64,000 bases of DNA from an uncultured Johnsonella sp. (GTDB lineage Bacteria > Bacillota > Clostridia > Lachnospirales > Lachnospiraceae). The notes under the pieces were generated by a model. The model did no database searches. It worked only from the letters and a program-made list of their open reading frames with translations, and was not told the DNA's origin. This document shows positions 27,113 through 36,105 of the stretch, piece after piece. The DNA is taken from contig CALBCM010000011.1 of NCBI GenBank assembly GCA_937927235.1, positions 7,998 through 71,997 of the forward strand, given 5' to 3'. Position 1 is the first letter of the stretch. Each line of letters begins with the position of its first letter. The position numbers and the translations under genes were made by a program.

Positions 27113-28537
27113 GTGGCAGGACAGAAAAAAGTAATCAAGTACAAAAGACCTATTAAGATAAACGTAGGCGTGTTAATTTTTGTTATCATGTTTTTATACA
27201 TGTGTTTTTTTGTATATTCATATTTAAGCCGCAAGGCAGTTTATTTTTACGAAGTGAGTGAAGGCTCCATTGTCAATGATACTGAATATACAGGACTCAT
27301 ACTTAGAAATGAAATTGTGCAGATTGCACCCGATTCAGGATATTTAAATTATTTTATACGCGAAGGAAAGAGGATTCCGAACGGCTCCAATGTTTATTCT
27401 CTGGACAGCTCAAACAGTGTAAAACAATATCTTGAAGAAAATGCGGCTTCAGGCTTTACTTTAAGTGATAATAATTTGAAATCCATTAAAAGAGAGCTTT
27501 CGGAATTTTCACTCTCATACAGTGATTTGAATTTTTTGGATGTCTATGAGGCGAAGGCTTCTATTTCAGCAGATATATCGGAATTTACCAGTATGGATAC
27601 TTTAAATGCCTTTGGTGATATGGCACAGTCGGGAAATACGACTTATGTAGTTGAAAAGGCACCCGCTGCAGGAGTTATATCTTATGTAATTGATTCCTAT
27701 GAGGGCAAGGATGAAAACAGTCTTGCTCCAAATGATTTTAATAAATCACTTTATAAGCCTAATATTGTTCAATCAGGGGTACTTGTAGCTTCAGGGACTC
27801 CTATCTATAAAATTATAACCTCTGAAGACTGGAATGTTTATTTTCAGATTACAGACGATGACAGAAAAAAATTTGAAGGAAAGACTGCTTTAACTGTAAA
27901 GTTTCAAGGCAGTGATTTTGACTTAACCGGGAATTATTCTGAGCTTACAAGCAGTGACGGCACTGTATACGGCAAGCTTACCTTTGACAAGTTTATGGTT
28001 AAATATGAGAATGAAAGATTTGCTAATTTTCATATTAAATCAGAGGGTGAAACGGGGCTGAAGATTCCTATAAGTGCAGTAGTCGAAAAACAGTTTTACA
28101 AAATCCCTAAATTTTATGTTGCTAAGGGTGAAGATAACGTTAGAGATGGATTTAATAAAGAGGTTTATGATGAGAATGGTACTTCAACAGTTTTTACACC
28201 TGCTGTAATTTACTACTCTGATGATGATTTTGTATATATTGAGGTATCACAGCCCTCTGAGCAGAGTCAAGCCTCACAGTCATCCGTGCTTAAAGCCGGA
28301 GATAATATAGTGCTTCCGGGAAGTGCTGCAGGCGAAAAATTTCAGATAAATGAAGCTGTACCTCTTAAAGGAGTGTATTATATCAATAAAGGATATGCAA
28401 TATTCAAGCATATTGAAATTTTGGCTTCAAATGACGAATATTTAATTATAAAAAAGAACACCGAATATGGACTTTCCATGTATGATCATATATTAATTGA
28501 CACTTCAAGGTACAGTGAGGGCGACTTCATATACTAA
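27113..28537 (+). CDS. Membrane-anchored HlyD-like protein of the division gene neighbourhood
   Basis: A 474-residue protein with one membrane segment near residues 18-40 and a large outer domain. It resembles HlyD/membrane-fusion proteins: an opening biotinyl-lipoyl-like half (IAPDSGYLNYFIREGKRI near residue 67) and a second half-motif (APAAGVISYVI near 183). No ABC exporter or outer channel partner is encoded nearby. It is placed directly before yggS-sepF-ylmH, so an envelope or division role is more likely than export, but that is inference. Start is GTG with AAAGGG upstream. Confidence 0.75.
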   Translation: MAGQKKVIKYKRPIKINVGVLIFVIMFLYMCFFVYSYLSRKAVYFYEVSEGSIVNDTEYTGLILRNEIVQIAPDSGYLNYFIREGKRIPNGSNVYSLDSSNSVKQYLEENAASGFTLSDNNLKSIKRELSEFSLSYSDLNFLDVYEAKASISADISEFTSMDTLNAFGDMAQSGNTTYVVEKAPAAGVISYVIDSYEGKDENSLAPNDFNKSLYKPNIVQSGVLVASGTPIYKIITSEDWNVYFQITDDDRKKFEGKTALTVKFQGSDFDLTGNYSELTSSDGTVYGKLTFDKFMVKYENERFANFHIKSEGETGLKIPISAVVEKQFYKIPKFYVAKGEDNVRDGFNKEVYDENGTSTVFTPAVIYYSDDDFVYIEVSQPSEQSQASQSSVLKAGDNIVLPGSAAGEKFQINEAVPLKGVYYINKGYAIFKHIEILASNDEYLIIKKNTEYGLSMYDHILIDTSRYSEGDFIY

Positions 28538-28574
28538 TGGAAGCACCATAAAAGGAGGGGAGGGTAAAAATTAT

Positions 28575-29255
28575 ATGATTAGTGAGAACCTTAAAATTAT
28601 AAACGACAATATTAGCAGAGCCTGCAAGCAAAGCGGCAGAGCAGAAGATGAGGTCAAGCTTATTGCAGTGAGTAAAACAAAGCCTGTCGCAATGATACAG
28701 GAGGCTTACAATCTCGGCATCAGAGATTTTGGAGAAAACAAAGTTAAGGAGCTTCTTACCAAAAAACCGGACCTGCCGGAGGATATTTCATGGCATATGA
28801 TAGGGCATCTTCAAACCAATAAAGTTAAATCTGTAATTAAGGAAGTTAAACTCATTCATTCCATTGACAGCTTAAAGCTTGCTGATGTTGTAGATATAGA
28901 AGCAAGAAAGGCCGGCATTACTGTGGATGGACTTTTAGAGGTCAATGTAGCAGGGGAGGAAAGCAAATTCGGTTTTTCTCCGGATGAGGTATTTGAACTG
29001 CTTGAAAGATTTTCAGTTTATAAATTTTTACGGATAAAAGGGCTTATGACAGTAGCTCCCTTTGTTCAAAATCCTGAAGATAATCGTAAGATTTTTTATA
29101 ATTTAAGAAAATTGTCTGTTGACATTATGAGTAAAAAAAATGATAATATTAGCATGAATTTTCTGTCTATGGGTATGACGGGAGATTATACTATTGCCGT
29201 TGAAGAAGGTGCAGATTTCATAAGGATAGGTACTGGATTATTCGGGGCAAGATAG
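28575..29255 (+). CDS. YggS/YlmE-type PLP homeostasis protein
   Basis: A 226-residue alanine-racemase-fold (type III) PLP-binding protein. It has no known catalytic reaction and controls PLP levels. Motifs: AVSKTKP (PLP lysine) near residue 32, FGENKVKEL near 53, WHMIGHLQTNK near 72, and MTGDYTIAVEEGADFIRIGTGLFG at the end. The frame is open from 28497, inside the previous gene, but a strong AAGGAGGGGAGGG site precedes the ATG at 28575 and gives the family N-terminus. The yggS-sepF-ylmH order is conserved in Firmicutes. Confidence 0.93.
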   Translation: MISENLKIINDNISRACKQSGRAEDEVKLIAVSKTKPVAMIQEAYNLGIRDFGENKVKELLTKKPDLPEDISWHMIGHLQTNKVKSVIKEVKLIHSIDSLKLADVVDIEARKAGITVDGLLEVNVAGEESKFGFSPDEVFELLERFSVYKFLRIKGLMTVAPFVQNPEDNRKIFYNLRKLSVDIMSKKNDNISMNFLSMGMTGDYTIAVEEGADFIRIGTGLFGAR

Positions 29256-29267
29256 GGAGAAGTTTTA

Positions 29268-29867
29268 ATGAGAATATTAGATAGTTTTGTGGGTTTCTTC
29301 AAAATAAACCGCTCGCCTGAAGTTGACAATGAAGAAGAAGGTAACGGAGGTTATCTTGACACAGATGAGGAAAATGGAGAGGAAATAGAAACTGAAGAAC
29401 AAGAACCACCTGTTTTCAGAAGAACTCCGTCGTATTCTTCAACAAGGCACAGTGAAATGAATAGGTCAAATGATACGGTGCATGCGGAAAGGAATATAGG
29501 CAGAGGAAGCAGACTTTCATCTTTTTCCAGAAGCAATAATATTACTCCGGTTCCGCCGGTGAAAGAGCATCATGCCAACATGGAGCTTTCTCATGTAAAA
29601 CCGAGTACATTTAATGATGCCACCTTTATCGCAGACTGTATCAAGGCAGAAAAGGTTGTAATTCTTAATATGGATGGTATGGATAATGTGCTTGCACAGA
29701 GAATAATTGATTTTGCATCAGGAGTTGCATACTATGCAGATGGAAAATTAAAAAGGATAACAGGCAATATTTTTATAGTGGCTCCGGAAATAGTATCCAT
29801 GTCTGGTAAATACGATGAAATTTCTTCTACGGACCCAATGTCAATTTTTTCTGATAAGACTATGTAG
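29268..29867 (+). CDS. sepF: Cell division protein SepF
   Basis: A 199-residue SepF. The protein tethers FtsZ to the membrane by an N-terminal amphipathic helix (MRILDSFVGFF) and polymerises through its C-terminal domain, seen here from about residue 100 (VKPSTFNDATFIADCIKAEK and VNLN-like VVILNMDGMD). The linker (about 22-95) is long, acidic, then Arg/Ser-rich. As no ftsA appears in the dcw cluster of this window, SepF may be the main FtsZ membrane anchor. It starts 12 bp after yggS. Confidence 0.93.
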   Translation: MRILDSFVGFFKINRSPEVDNEEEGNGGYLDTDEENGEEIETEEQEPPVFRRTPSYSSTRHSEMNRSNDTVHAERNIGRGSRLSSFSRSNNITPVPPVKEHHANMELSHVKPSTFNDATFIADCIKAEKVVILNMDGMDNVLAQRIIDFASGVAYYADGKLKRITGNIFIVAPEIVSMSGKYDEISSTDPMSIFSDKTM

Positions 29868-29876
29868 GGAAAATTT

Positions 29877-30635
29877 ATGGTTACGGATAAAGATGTCGTT
29901 TTTTTGTCAAAAAGAATCAAGGAATTAGCAGACAGAGCATTTAAAAGTAATATAGTTACAAATACTTTCTTTTTAAACCTTAATGAGCAGACAGTTTTTT
30001 TCTCAATCAAAAATCTACCTGATATTAACTATAAGCTTATCGGTGGATATGAAGCTGCGGAAAGAAAAGTGGTCTGCTTTTTTCCTGTTGATTTTAATGA
30101 GGGTGAGGAAAGTGATATTTTTGATTATCTGTATGTAAGCCCGGCAAATGAAAAATTCAGCGACAGACTCACTCACAGAGATTATCTCGGTGCAGCTATG
30201 AATCTGGGAATTGAAAGAAATATGATAGGGGATATTATTATGTCAGGCAACAGCGCCTATATAATAGTTCTTAAAAAAATAAGCTGGGTAGTTGCCGACA
30301 ATCTTACAAATGTCAAGAAAACTAAAGTAACTATCAGAATAGATAAAAAGCTTGCGGTTGAAGCTGCTGCTGTTAATCAGATTAAACGCATTAATACAGC
30401 TTCCTTACGCATAGATGCACTTATTGCCGCTGTATTTAATCTGTCAAGAGGAAGCGCCTCCAAATACCTTGATTCTGAAAGAGTGTTTGTCAATTCAAAA
30501 TGTATTTTATCTCATTCATTGCAGGTACAGCCCGGAAATATCATCTCTGTAAGAGGGATTGGGCGTTTTAAGTATCTTGGAGAAGAAAGCATTACCAAAA
30601 AGGGACGGCTCATGGCATCAGTTGAGTGCTATTAA
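29877..30635 (+). CDS. YlmH-like S4-domain RNA-binding protein
   Basis: A 252-residue protein with the YlmH layout: an N-terminal two-part domain and a C-terminal S4 RNA-binding domain (about 180-240, with LSRGSASKYLDSERVFVNSK). YlmH-type proteins bind the large ribosomal subunit and have been linked to rescue of stalled ribosomes. It follows sepF by 9 bp. The end (30635) overlaps an upstream-open frame of aroB but not the preferred aroB start. Confidence 0.88.
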   Translation: MVTDKDVVFLSKRIKELADRAFKSNIVTNTFFLNLNEQTVFFSIKNLPDINYKLIGGYEAAERKVVCFFPVDFNEGEESDIFDYLYVSPANEKFSDRLTHRDYLGAAMNLGIERNMIGDIIMSGNSAYIIVLKKISWVVADNLTNVKKTKVTIRIDKKLAVEAAAVNQIKRINTASLRIDALIAAVFNLSRGSASKYLDSERVFVNSKCILSHSLQVQPGNIISVRGIGRFKYLGEESITKKGRLMASVECY

Positions 30636-30670
30636 TTTTTATTTATTTCAATAATTGTGGAAAAAAGACA

Positions 30671-31768
30671 GTGAATAATAAATTTATAAGACTTAGTATC
30701 AAATCTTCCCCTGCTTATGACATAATTATAGGCAGGGATTTTTCCAGGCTTGCGGCTGAATTAAACAAAATAGGCTTGTGCAATCAAAAAGCCTGTATAA
30801 TATGTGATGAAAATATAGAGAGTCTTTACAGGGCTCAAGTCGAGCAATGCCTGGTACAGGCCGGCTGTAAGCCGTATATCCATAGATTGAGGTCCGGAGA
30901 GCAAAACAAAAATCTTATTTCAGTTTCAGATATTTATAAAACACTGATTTATAATAATTTTGAACGCAGGGATTTCATTATTGCATTAGGCGGAGGAGTG
31001 ACAGGTGATATAGCAGGCTTTGCTGCGGCTACTTATCTGAGAGGGATACGCTTCGTACAACTGCCTACCACTTTGCTCGCTATGGTAGATTCCTCTGTAG
31101 GGGGAAAAACCGGAGTAGATTTTCTATTATTTAAAAATCTTATAGGGGCTTTTTACATGCCTGCACTGGTATATACCAATATAGAAACACTAAAAACTTT
31201 GCCTGAGCATGAATTTGCTTCTGGGATGGCTGAGGTTGTCAAGCATGCTCTTATAAAGGATTTAAGCTATTATAACTTTATTGAAGACAACATTTTAAGG
31301 ATTTTAAAAAGAGAGAGTGCGGTTTTAACTAAGCTTATTTACACAAGCAATTTAATTAAAAAGTATTTTGTTGAAAAAGACCCTAAGGAGCAAGGAGAGA
31401 GGGCATTTTTAAATTTTGGGCATACTTTAGGACATGCCATAGAAAAGGAAAGCATTTCCTGCAGTCAGCCTGCACTTTTGCACGGAGAATGTGTAGGAAT
31501 CGGCTGTATTGCGGCGATGTATTTAAGTAAAAGACCTGTTTCGGAAATATCAAGCCTTAAGAAAATTTTAAAAAGCTTAGGCTTGCCTTTGACCTTTAAA
31601 GGAATGGAGCCAGAGAATATACTTGGAAATTGTCTTAAGGACAAGAAAAATTCAGGCGGAAAAATCGGCTTTGTTCTTCTTAAAAATATAGGCAGCCCTT
31701 TTCTCTGCTATGATGTAACCTATGATGAAATGAAAGGAGCTATTGAAAGCCTTTATGATAAAGAATAA
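30671..31768 (+). CDS. aroB: 3-dehydroquinate synthase
   Basis: A 365-residue NAD-dependent enzyme of the shikimate pathway, converting DAHP to 3-dehydroquinate. Signatures: GGGVTGDIAGFAAATYLRGI near residue 98, MVDSSVGGKTGVD near 134, the metal-binding FNFGHTLGHAIE near 248, and HGECVGIG near 268. The frame is open from 30626, but a GTG at 30671 gives a family-like N-terminus and avoids overlap with the YlmH-like gene; its Shine-Dalgarno (GTGGAAAA) is weak. No other aromatic pathway gene is in the window. Confidence 0.93.
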   Translation: MNNKFIRLSIKSSPAYDIIIGRDFSRLAAELNKIGLCNQKACIICDENIESLYRAQVEQCLVQAGCKPYIHRLRSGEQNKNLISVSDIYKTLIYNNFERRDFIIALGGGVTGDIAGFAAATYLRGIRFVQLPTTLLAMVDSSVGGKTGVDFLLFKNLIGAFYMPALVYTNIETLKTLPEHEFASGMAEVVKHALIKDLSYYNFIEDNILRILKRESAVLTKLIYTSNLIKKYFVEKDPKEQGERAFLNFGHTLGHAIEKESISCSQPALLHGECVGIGCIAAMYLSKRPVSEISSLKKILKSLGLPLTFKGMEPENILGNCLKDKKNSGGKIGFVLLKNIGSPFLCYDVTYDEMKGAIESLYDKE

Positions 31769-32264
31769 AACTTCACAATATATATTTTTTATATTAATAT
31801 CAGGTCTGGCAATTTTTTTCGACAGATTAACCAAAATGCTTGCCGCAAAATATCTTATATCAGGTCGTGTTTATAAGTTTATCTCTGATATATTGGAATT
31901 TACCTATACTGAAAATAGGGGGGCTTCCTTTGGAATTCTCCAAAATCAGAGAATCCTGTTTTATTTTATCGCCCTTATAGTTATATGTGTGGTTTTTTAT
32001 ATCCTATATAAGCTGCCGGCTGATAATAAATACCTGCCCTTTTATTTATGTATTATATTTATATTTTCAGGAGCGGTGGGAAATCTGATAGACCGTATTA
32101 TAAATGGATATGTAGTAGATTTTATATATTTTAAGCCTATTAATTTTCCGGTATTTAATGTAGCCGATATCTATATAACAATTTCGGTGCTGCTGGTATT
32201 TATTTTACTTACCTTTATATACAAAGAAGAAGATACCGCCTTTTTAACAGGCAATAAGAAGTAA
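31755..32264 (+). CDS. lspA: Lipoprotein signal peptidase (signal peptidase II)
   Basis: A 169-residue aspartic membrane peptidase that removes signal peptides from lipidated prolipoproteins. Four membrane segments. The two catalytic aspartates are in GNLIDRIINGYVVDF and FNVADIYITI; FDRLTKMLA and ENRGASFGIL are further signatures. I prefer the ATG at 31755, but a TTG at 31743 immediately after an AAAGGAG site is possible. Both overlap the end of aroB. Its partner enzyme Lgt is also in this window. Confidence 0.93.
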   Translation: MIKNKTSQYIFFILISGLAIFFDRLTKMLAAKYLISGRVYKFISDILEFTYTENRGASFGILQNQRILFYFIALIVICVVFYILYKLPADNKYLPFYLCIIFIFSGAVGNLIDRIINGYVVDFIYFKPINFPVFNVADIYITISVLLVFILLTFIYKEEDTAFLTGNKK

Positions 32265-32279
32265 AAGGAATGACAATTA

Positions 32280-33179
32280 TTGAAAGATTATGATGTTAAA
32301 GTTGAAGTATCGGGAGAAAGGCTTGACTGTTATGTGAATTCTCTTGGCTTCGGACTTTCCAGATCCTATATTCAAAAGTTGATTAAGGATGAGAGCCTGC
32401 TTGTTAATGCTAAGGTCAGCAAGAGCAGCTACAAGGTTGAAGAAGGTGACAGAATAACCTTCAGCGTACCTGATGAAAATGAAATTGAGATAGTTGCACA
32501 GAATATCCCTCTTGATATATATTATGAGGATGATGAAATGCTGGTTGTCAATAAGCCTAAGGCTATGGTAGTACATCCTGCCGCAGGGCATTATACTCAA
32601 ACTCTGGTAAATGCTCTGCTTTTTCACTGCGAAGGCAATTTGTCCAATATGAACAGTATATTAAGACCTGGCATAGTACATAGGATAGACAAGGATACTA
32701 CTGGACTTTTGCTGGTATGCAAAACCAACACTGCTCATGTATCCTTGGCAGCTCAACTTAAATCCCATACTATTAAAAGATTGTATAAGGCAATAGTATG
32801 CGGAGTCATATCTGAAGATGAGGGAATAATTGATAAGTCTATAGGGCGGCACCCGGTCGACAGAAAGAAAATGGCAGTGGTAGAGGATGGAAAGACTGCC
32901 TTCACACAGTATAGGGTGCTTAAAAGATTTAAAGAACATACCTATATAGAATGTCGTCTTAAAACCGGCAGGACTCATCAAATCAGAGTGCACATGGCTT
33001 CCATTAACCATCCGCTTTTAGGAGATGTAATCTACAGCAAACCTGTCAAGAAGCTCCAGGGTCAGACCCTGCATGCTTCCCGCATAGGTTTTAAGCATCC
33101 TGTATTCAGGCAATATATGGAGTTTAACGCTCCTTTGCCTGATTATTTTAAAACGCTGCTCGAAAGTCGGGAGCTTTAG
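32280..33179 (+). CDS. rluD: 23S rRNA pseudouridine synthase, RluD family
   Basis: A 299-residue RluA/RluD-type enzyme. An N-terminal S4 domain (GERLDCYVNSLGFGLSRSYIQKL) precedes the catalytic domain. The catalytic Asp is in GIVHRIDKDTTGLLL near residue 138, and the C-terminal GRTHQIRVHMASINHPLLGD is a family signature. The start is TTG at 32280 with an AAAAGGA site upstream. The lspA-rluD pair is conserved in Firmicutes. The exact target uridines are assumed from family membership. Confidence 0.92.
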   Translation: MKDYDVKVEVSGERLDCYVNSLGFGLSRSYIQKLIKDESLLVNAKVSKSSYKVEEGDRITFSVPDENEIEIVAQNIPLDIYYEDDEMLVVNKPKAMVVHPAAGHYTQTLVNALLFHCEGNLSNMNSILRPGIVHRIDKDTTGLLLVCKTNTAHVSLAAQLKSHTIKRLYKAIVCGVISEDEGIIDKSIGRHPVDRKKMAVVEDGKTAFTQYRVLKRFKEHTYIECRLKTGRTHQIRVHMASINHPLLGDVIYSKPVKKLQGQTLHASRIGFKHPVFRQYMEFNAPLPDYFKTLLESREL

Positions 33180-33323
33180 GATTACCTTAAAAAATATGTA
33201 CTTTTAGAGTATTTAGTTGTATAATATACTTGGTGATTTTATACTTTATATTTTAATATAATAGTTTATAAAAAGGATAATCTAGTTTTTTATGGAATTT
33301 TAAATAGGAGAGGGGTAAAATTT

Positions 33324-33959
33324 ATGTCTAAAAAATCAGTTATAACAATTGGAAGAAGGTCAGGTAGCGGGGGGCATCAGATAGGCCACATGCTGGCTAA
33401 GGAATTAGGCGTAAAATGTTATGACCAGGAACTGCTTGCTCTTGCTGCAAAAGAAAGCGGGCTGTGCGAAGAACTATTTGAGAGCCATGATGAAAAACCC
33501 TCCAACAGCTTTTTGTATTCACTGGTAATGGATACCTATTCGCTTGGGTACACTTCTTCAGCGTATATGGATATGCCGATTAACCATAAGATATTCCTTG
33601 CACAATTTGATGCAATCAAAAAGCTTGCAAAAGAAGAATCCTGCGTAATAGTAGGCAGGTGCGCTGATTATGCACTTGAGGGGCTGCCTTATGTCACCAC
33701 AGTGTTCATAGGAGCAGACGAGGATTTTAGAATAAAAAGGCTGATGGAAACACATAATATAAATTATGAAAAAGCTAAAGAATTTATGATTAAAACTGAT
33801 AAAAGACGCTCAAGCTATTATAATTATTACTCAAATAAAAAGTGGGGGGATTCAAAAAGCTACGACCTATGTCTGAACAGCTCTAAAATAGGTCTTGAAG
33901 GCTCGGTTGAGCTTATAAAGTCTTTTATCAAGATAAAAGAAGTATATAATTTAGTATAG
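33324..33959 (+). CDS. Cytidylate-kinase-like P-loop protein
   Basis: A 211-residue protein of the cytidylate kinase-2 group. The P-loop is GRRSGSGGHQIG near residue 9, where the usual GKST is degenerate (GSGGHQ), and VIVGRCADYAL near residue 109 is a family phrase. Clostridia genomes carry several such proteins; the substrate is not known and is probably not plain CMP, as classical cytidylate kinase has a standard P-loop. Upstream there is a 144-bp A+T-rich gap with several TATAAT-like words but no convincing -35/-10 pair. A strong Shine-Dalgarno (AGGAGAGGGG) precedes the ATG. Confidence 0.85.
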   Translation: MSKKSVITIGRRSGSGGHQIGHMLAKELGVKCYDQELLALAAKESGLCEELFESHDEKPSNSFLYSLVMDTYSLGYTSSAYMDMPINHKIFLAQFDAIKKLAKEESCVIVGRCADYALEGLPYVTTVFIGADEDFRIKRLMETHNINYEKAKEFMIKTDKRRSSYYNYYSNKKWGDSKSYDLCLNSSKIGLEGSVELIKSFIKIKEVYNLV

Positions 33960-33972
33960 GAGTTTTATTTTT

Positions 33973-36012
33973 ATGAAATCTGACGAAGATTTACATTTCA
34001 GCTCAGAAGAAGAAAGAAGAAAGTATTTGTCTGACCTTGTCAGGCTGAAGAGAATAAGAGAAGAGGAGAAAAGAAGAGCCGAAGCCGATACCGGAGATGA
34101 TTATGATGACGAACCGGAAGATTTTGATTTTTCAGAGCCGGGTGAAAATTATGATGCAGAAGAGGGTTTTTCTGACAACAGAGGCTATAATAATTATCGA
34201 AATGAGGGCTACTATTACGATAAAGGCAATGTAAACAATTATCCCGATAACGCTTATAGCAATAGAAAGCGCAGGAATGTCAGCAAGAGCCGATATAATA
34301 AAAATCGCAATAATACCGACAATCCCAGAAGCAGCACAAACAGTCGCGGCTATAACAGCTCTGAACACCGGAGAAACAACAGCAATTATAACATACCCGG
34401 CAATAACAGAAGCAGCAGGACCGGAAATAACCGATATAACAATTCTGATTATACAAATAATTATTATACGAATAATCCGAACTTTAATCCACGTTATAAT
34501 AATCAGAATCCGAATTACAGGGGCAATCCCAATAATAATTTTAATCCAGATCAGATTAATCCTGGCAGAAGACAAAAGCGACCTGATGCAGCGTTTTATA
34601 ATAGCGGTGCTGCGCCTCAGCCCTATGACGGAGCAGGAGATTTTAAAAAGAAGAAAAAAAAGAAGCGAAATATATTGTTCAGGCTGATTTTATTGATTTT
34701 ACTTGCTTTTATAGGGTATTTTGCCTATAATTATTTTACTAGGCAAAAAGGGTATTATACGGTTGCAATATTCGGAGTAGACTCAAGGGACGGCAATGTT
34801 GACAAGGGATTATCGGATGTAAATATCATCTGCAATATTAACAGAGCAACTGGAGATGTGCAGCTTGTATCAGTATATCGAGATACTTATGCTCAGATAG
34901 ATGAAAAGGGAACCTTTCATAAGATTAATGAAGCTTATTTTAGAGGCGGAGCAAAACAGGCAGTACCTGCTTTGGAAAGAAATCTGGACCTTAAGATAGA
35001 AGATTATGCGACCTTTAACTGGAAGGCGGTGGCTGACGGAATTAATATACTCGGCGGGGTTGACCTCGAGATTACTGAGCCTGAATTTAAATATATTAAT
35101 TCTTTTATCACCTTTACGGTAGAAGGTACCGGTATTCCTTCAAAGCATCTTGAGCATCCCGGCATGAATCATCTTGACGGAGTACAGGCGGTGGCATATT
35201 CAAGGCTAAGACTGATGGATACGGATTATAACCGTACCGAAAGGCAGAGAAAGGTTATCTCACTTGCCTTTGATAAAGCCAAACAGGCTGATTTCGCAAC
35301 CTTAAAGAAGCTTGTGGAAACAGTGCTTCCGCAGACGGCAACCAGCCTTACACTTGATGACCTTATACCCTTTATTACCAACCTGAAAAAATATCACTTA
35401 ACTGATACTACAGGCTTTCCTTTTGATAAGGCAGGAGCAAATATAGGTCCAAAGGACTGCGTAGTGCCGGTAACCTTAAAAAGCAATGTAATAGCGCTCC
35501 ATAAATTATTATATAAGGACGATATGTACATCCCAAGCCCTACGCTTGAATCCATCAATAAAAAAATAATACAGGACAGCGGTCTTGGCAGAGATAAAAA
35601 CGACACTACACCTTCACTTGATAACAACAATAACGGCGGAATAGGACCGAGGGATACCCAGCCTGCACAAAACAGTGCCGAGTCGGCAGATATTAATAAA
35701 AAAGAGAGCCAGGAGAATAAAATTTCCAAGGAAAATGAAGCCGATGAGAGGGCAAAACAAAGCTCGATTCAGGAAAGCGTCGAGCGTGAAAGTCTAAATA
35801 AAGCAAGTTCAGCTAAAGAAAAAGAAAGCTCAATTAACAAAGCTTCAAGCACTTTGGAAACTATTGAGCAAAAGCCGGATGAAACTACAAGATCAAGAAA
35901 GGAATCCCCATCAATAATAGAAGACGATGAGCCTGATACTACAGAAGCCGGTCCCGGAAATATTAAAGAGCCTTCACCGGAAGCAATAGATAATCAAGCA
36001 CCGGGAGAATAA
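33973..36012 (+). CDS. LytR-CpsA-Psr (LCP) protein with a long Asn-rich cytoplasmic arm
   Basis: A 679-residue LCP protein. LCP enzymes attach teichoic acids or capsular glycopolymers to peptidoglycan. Order: an acidic/basic head (1-60); an Asn/Tyr/Arg/Ser-rich low-complexity region (about 65-215); a poly-Lys stretch; one membrane segment (about 232-254); the LCP domain (about 260-480, with GVDSRDG, VSVYRDTYAQI and AVAYSRLRLMDTDYNRTERQRKV); and a Ser/Glu/Lys-rich tail (about 530-679). The LCP arginines and aspartates are present. The 230-residue cytoplasmic arm is far longer than the usual few tens of residues. Confidence 0.9.
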   Translation: MKSDEDLHFSSEEERRKYLSDLVRLKRIREEEKRRAEADTGDDYDDEPEDFDFSEPGENYDAEEGFSDNRGYNNYRNEGYYYDKGNVNNYPDNAYSNRKRRNVSKSRYNKNRNNTDNPRSSTNSRGYNSSEHRRNNSNYNIPGNNRSSRTGNNRYNNSDYTNNYYTNNPNFNPRYNNQNPNYRGNPNNNFNPDQINPGRRQKRPDAAFYNSGAAPQPYDGAGDFKKKKKKKRNILFRLILLILLAFIGYFAYNYFTRQKGYYTVAIFGVDSRDGNVDKGLSDVNIICNINRATGDVQLVSVYRDTYAQIDEKGTFHKINEAYFRGGAKQAVPALERNLDLKIEDYATFNWKAVADGINILGGVDLEITEPEFKYINSFITFTVEGTGIPSKHLEHPGMNHLDGVQAVAYSRLRLMDTDYNRTERQRKVISLAFDKAKQADFATLKKLVETVLPQTATSLTLDDLIPFITNLKKYHLTDTTGFPFDKAGANIGPKDCVVPVTLKSNVIALHKLLYKDDMYIPSPTLESINKKIIQDSGLGRDKNDTTPSLDNNNNGGIGPRDTQPAQNSAESADINKKESQENKISKENEADERAKQSSIQESVERESLNKASSAKEKESSINKASSTLETIEQKPDETTRSRKESPSIIEDDEPDTTEAGPGNIKEPSPEAIDNQAPGE

Positions 36013-36018
36013 GGACAC

Positions 36019-36048
36019 CTATTCGCTAAATTCACGTTTAACGAATAG
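36019..36048 (+). terminator. Hairpin after the LCP gene
   Basis: CTATTCG (36019-36025) pairs with CGAATAG (36042-36048), with TAAA/TTTA inside. There is no T-run after it, so it is a stable hairpin rather than a classic terminator. Confidence 0.5.
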
Positions 36049-36063
36049 TTGATTATTAATTAT

Positions 36064-36105
36064 AAAAGGGCTGCCACATCATAGTGTGGCAGCCCTTTTC
36101 CTTTT
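36064..36105. terminator. Bidirectional terminator at the convergent switch
   Basis: Perfect 15-bp stem (36064-36078 with 36085-36099), 6-nt loop, followed by a T-rich stretch on the + strand. It lies between the + strand LCP gene and the minus strand lipoprotein gene and can serve both. Confidence 0.93.

Noticed and set aside
33180..33323. Several TATAAT-like words before the cytidylate-kinase-like gene
   Set aside because: No -35 element at an acceptable spacing, so no promoter is claimed.
34132..34687. Two Ile/Ala/Thr-rich open frames on both strands
   Set aside because: They arise from the Asn/Tyr-rich low-complexity codons of the LCP protein and have no start context.
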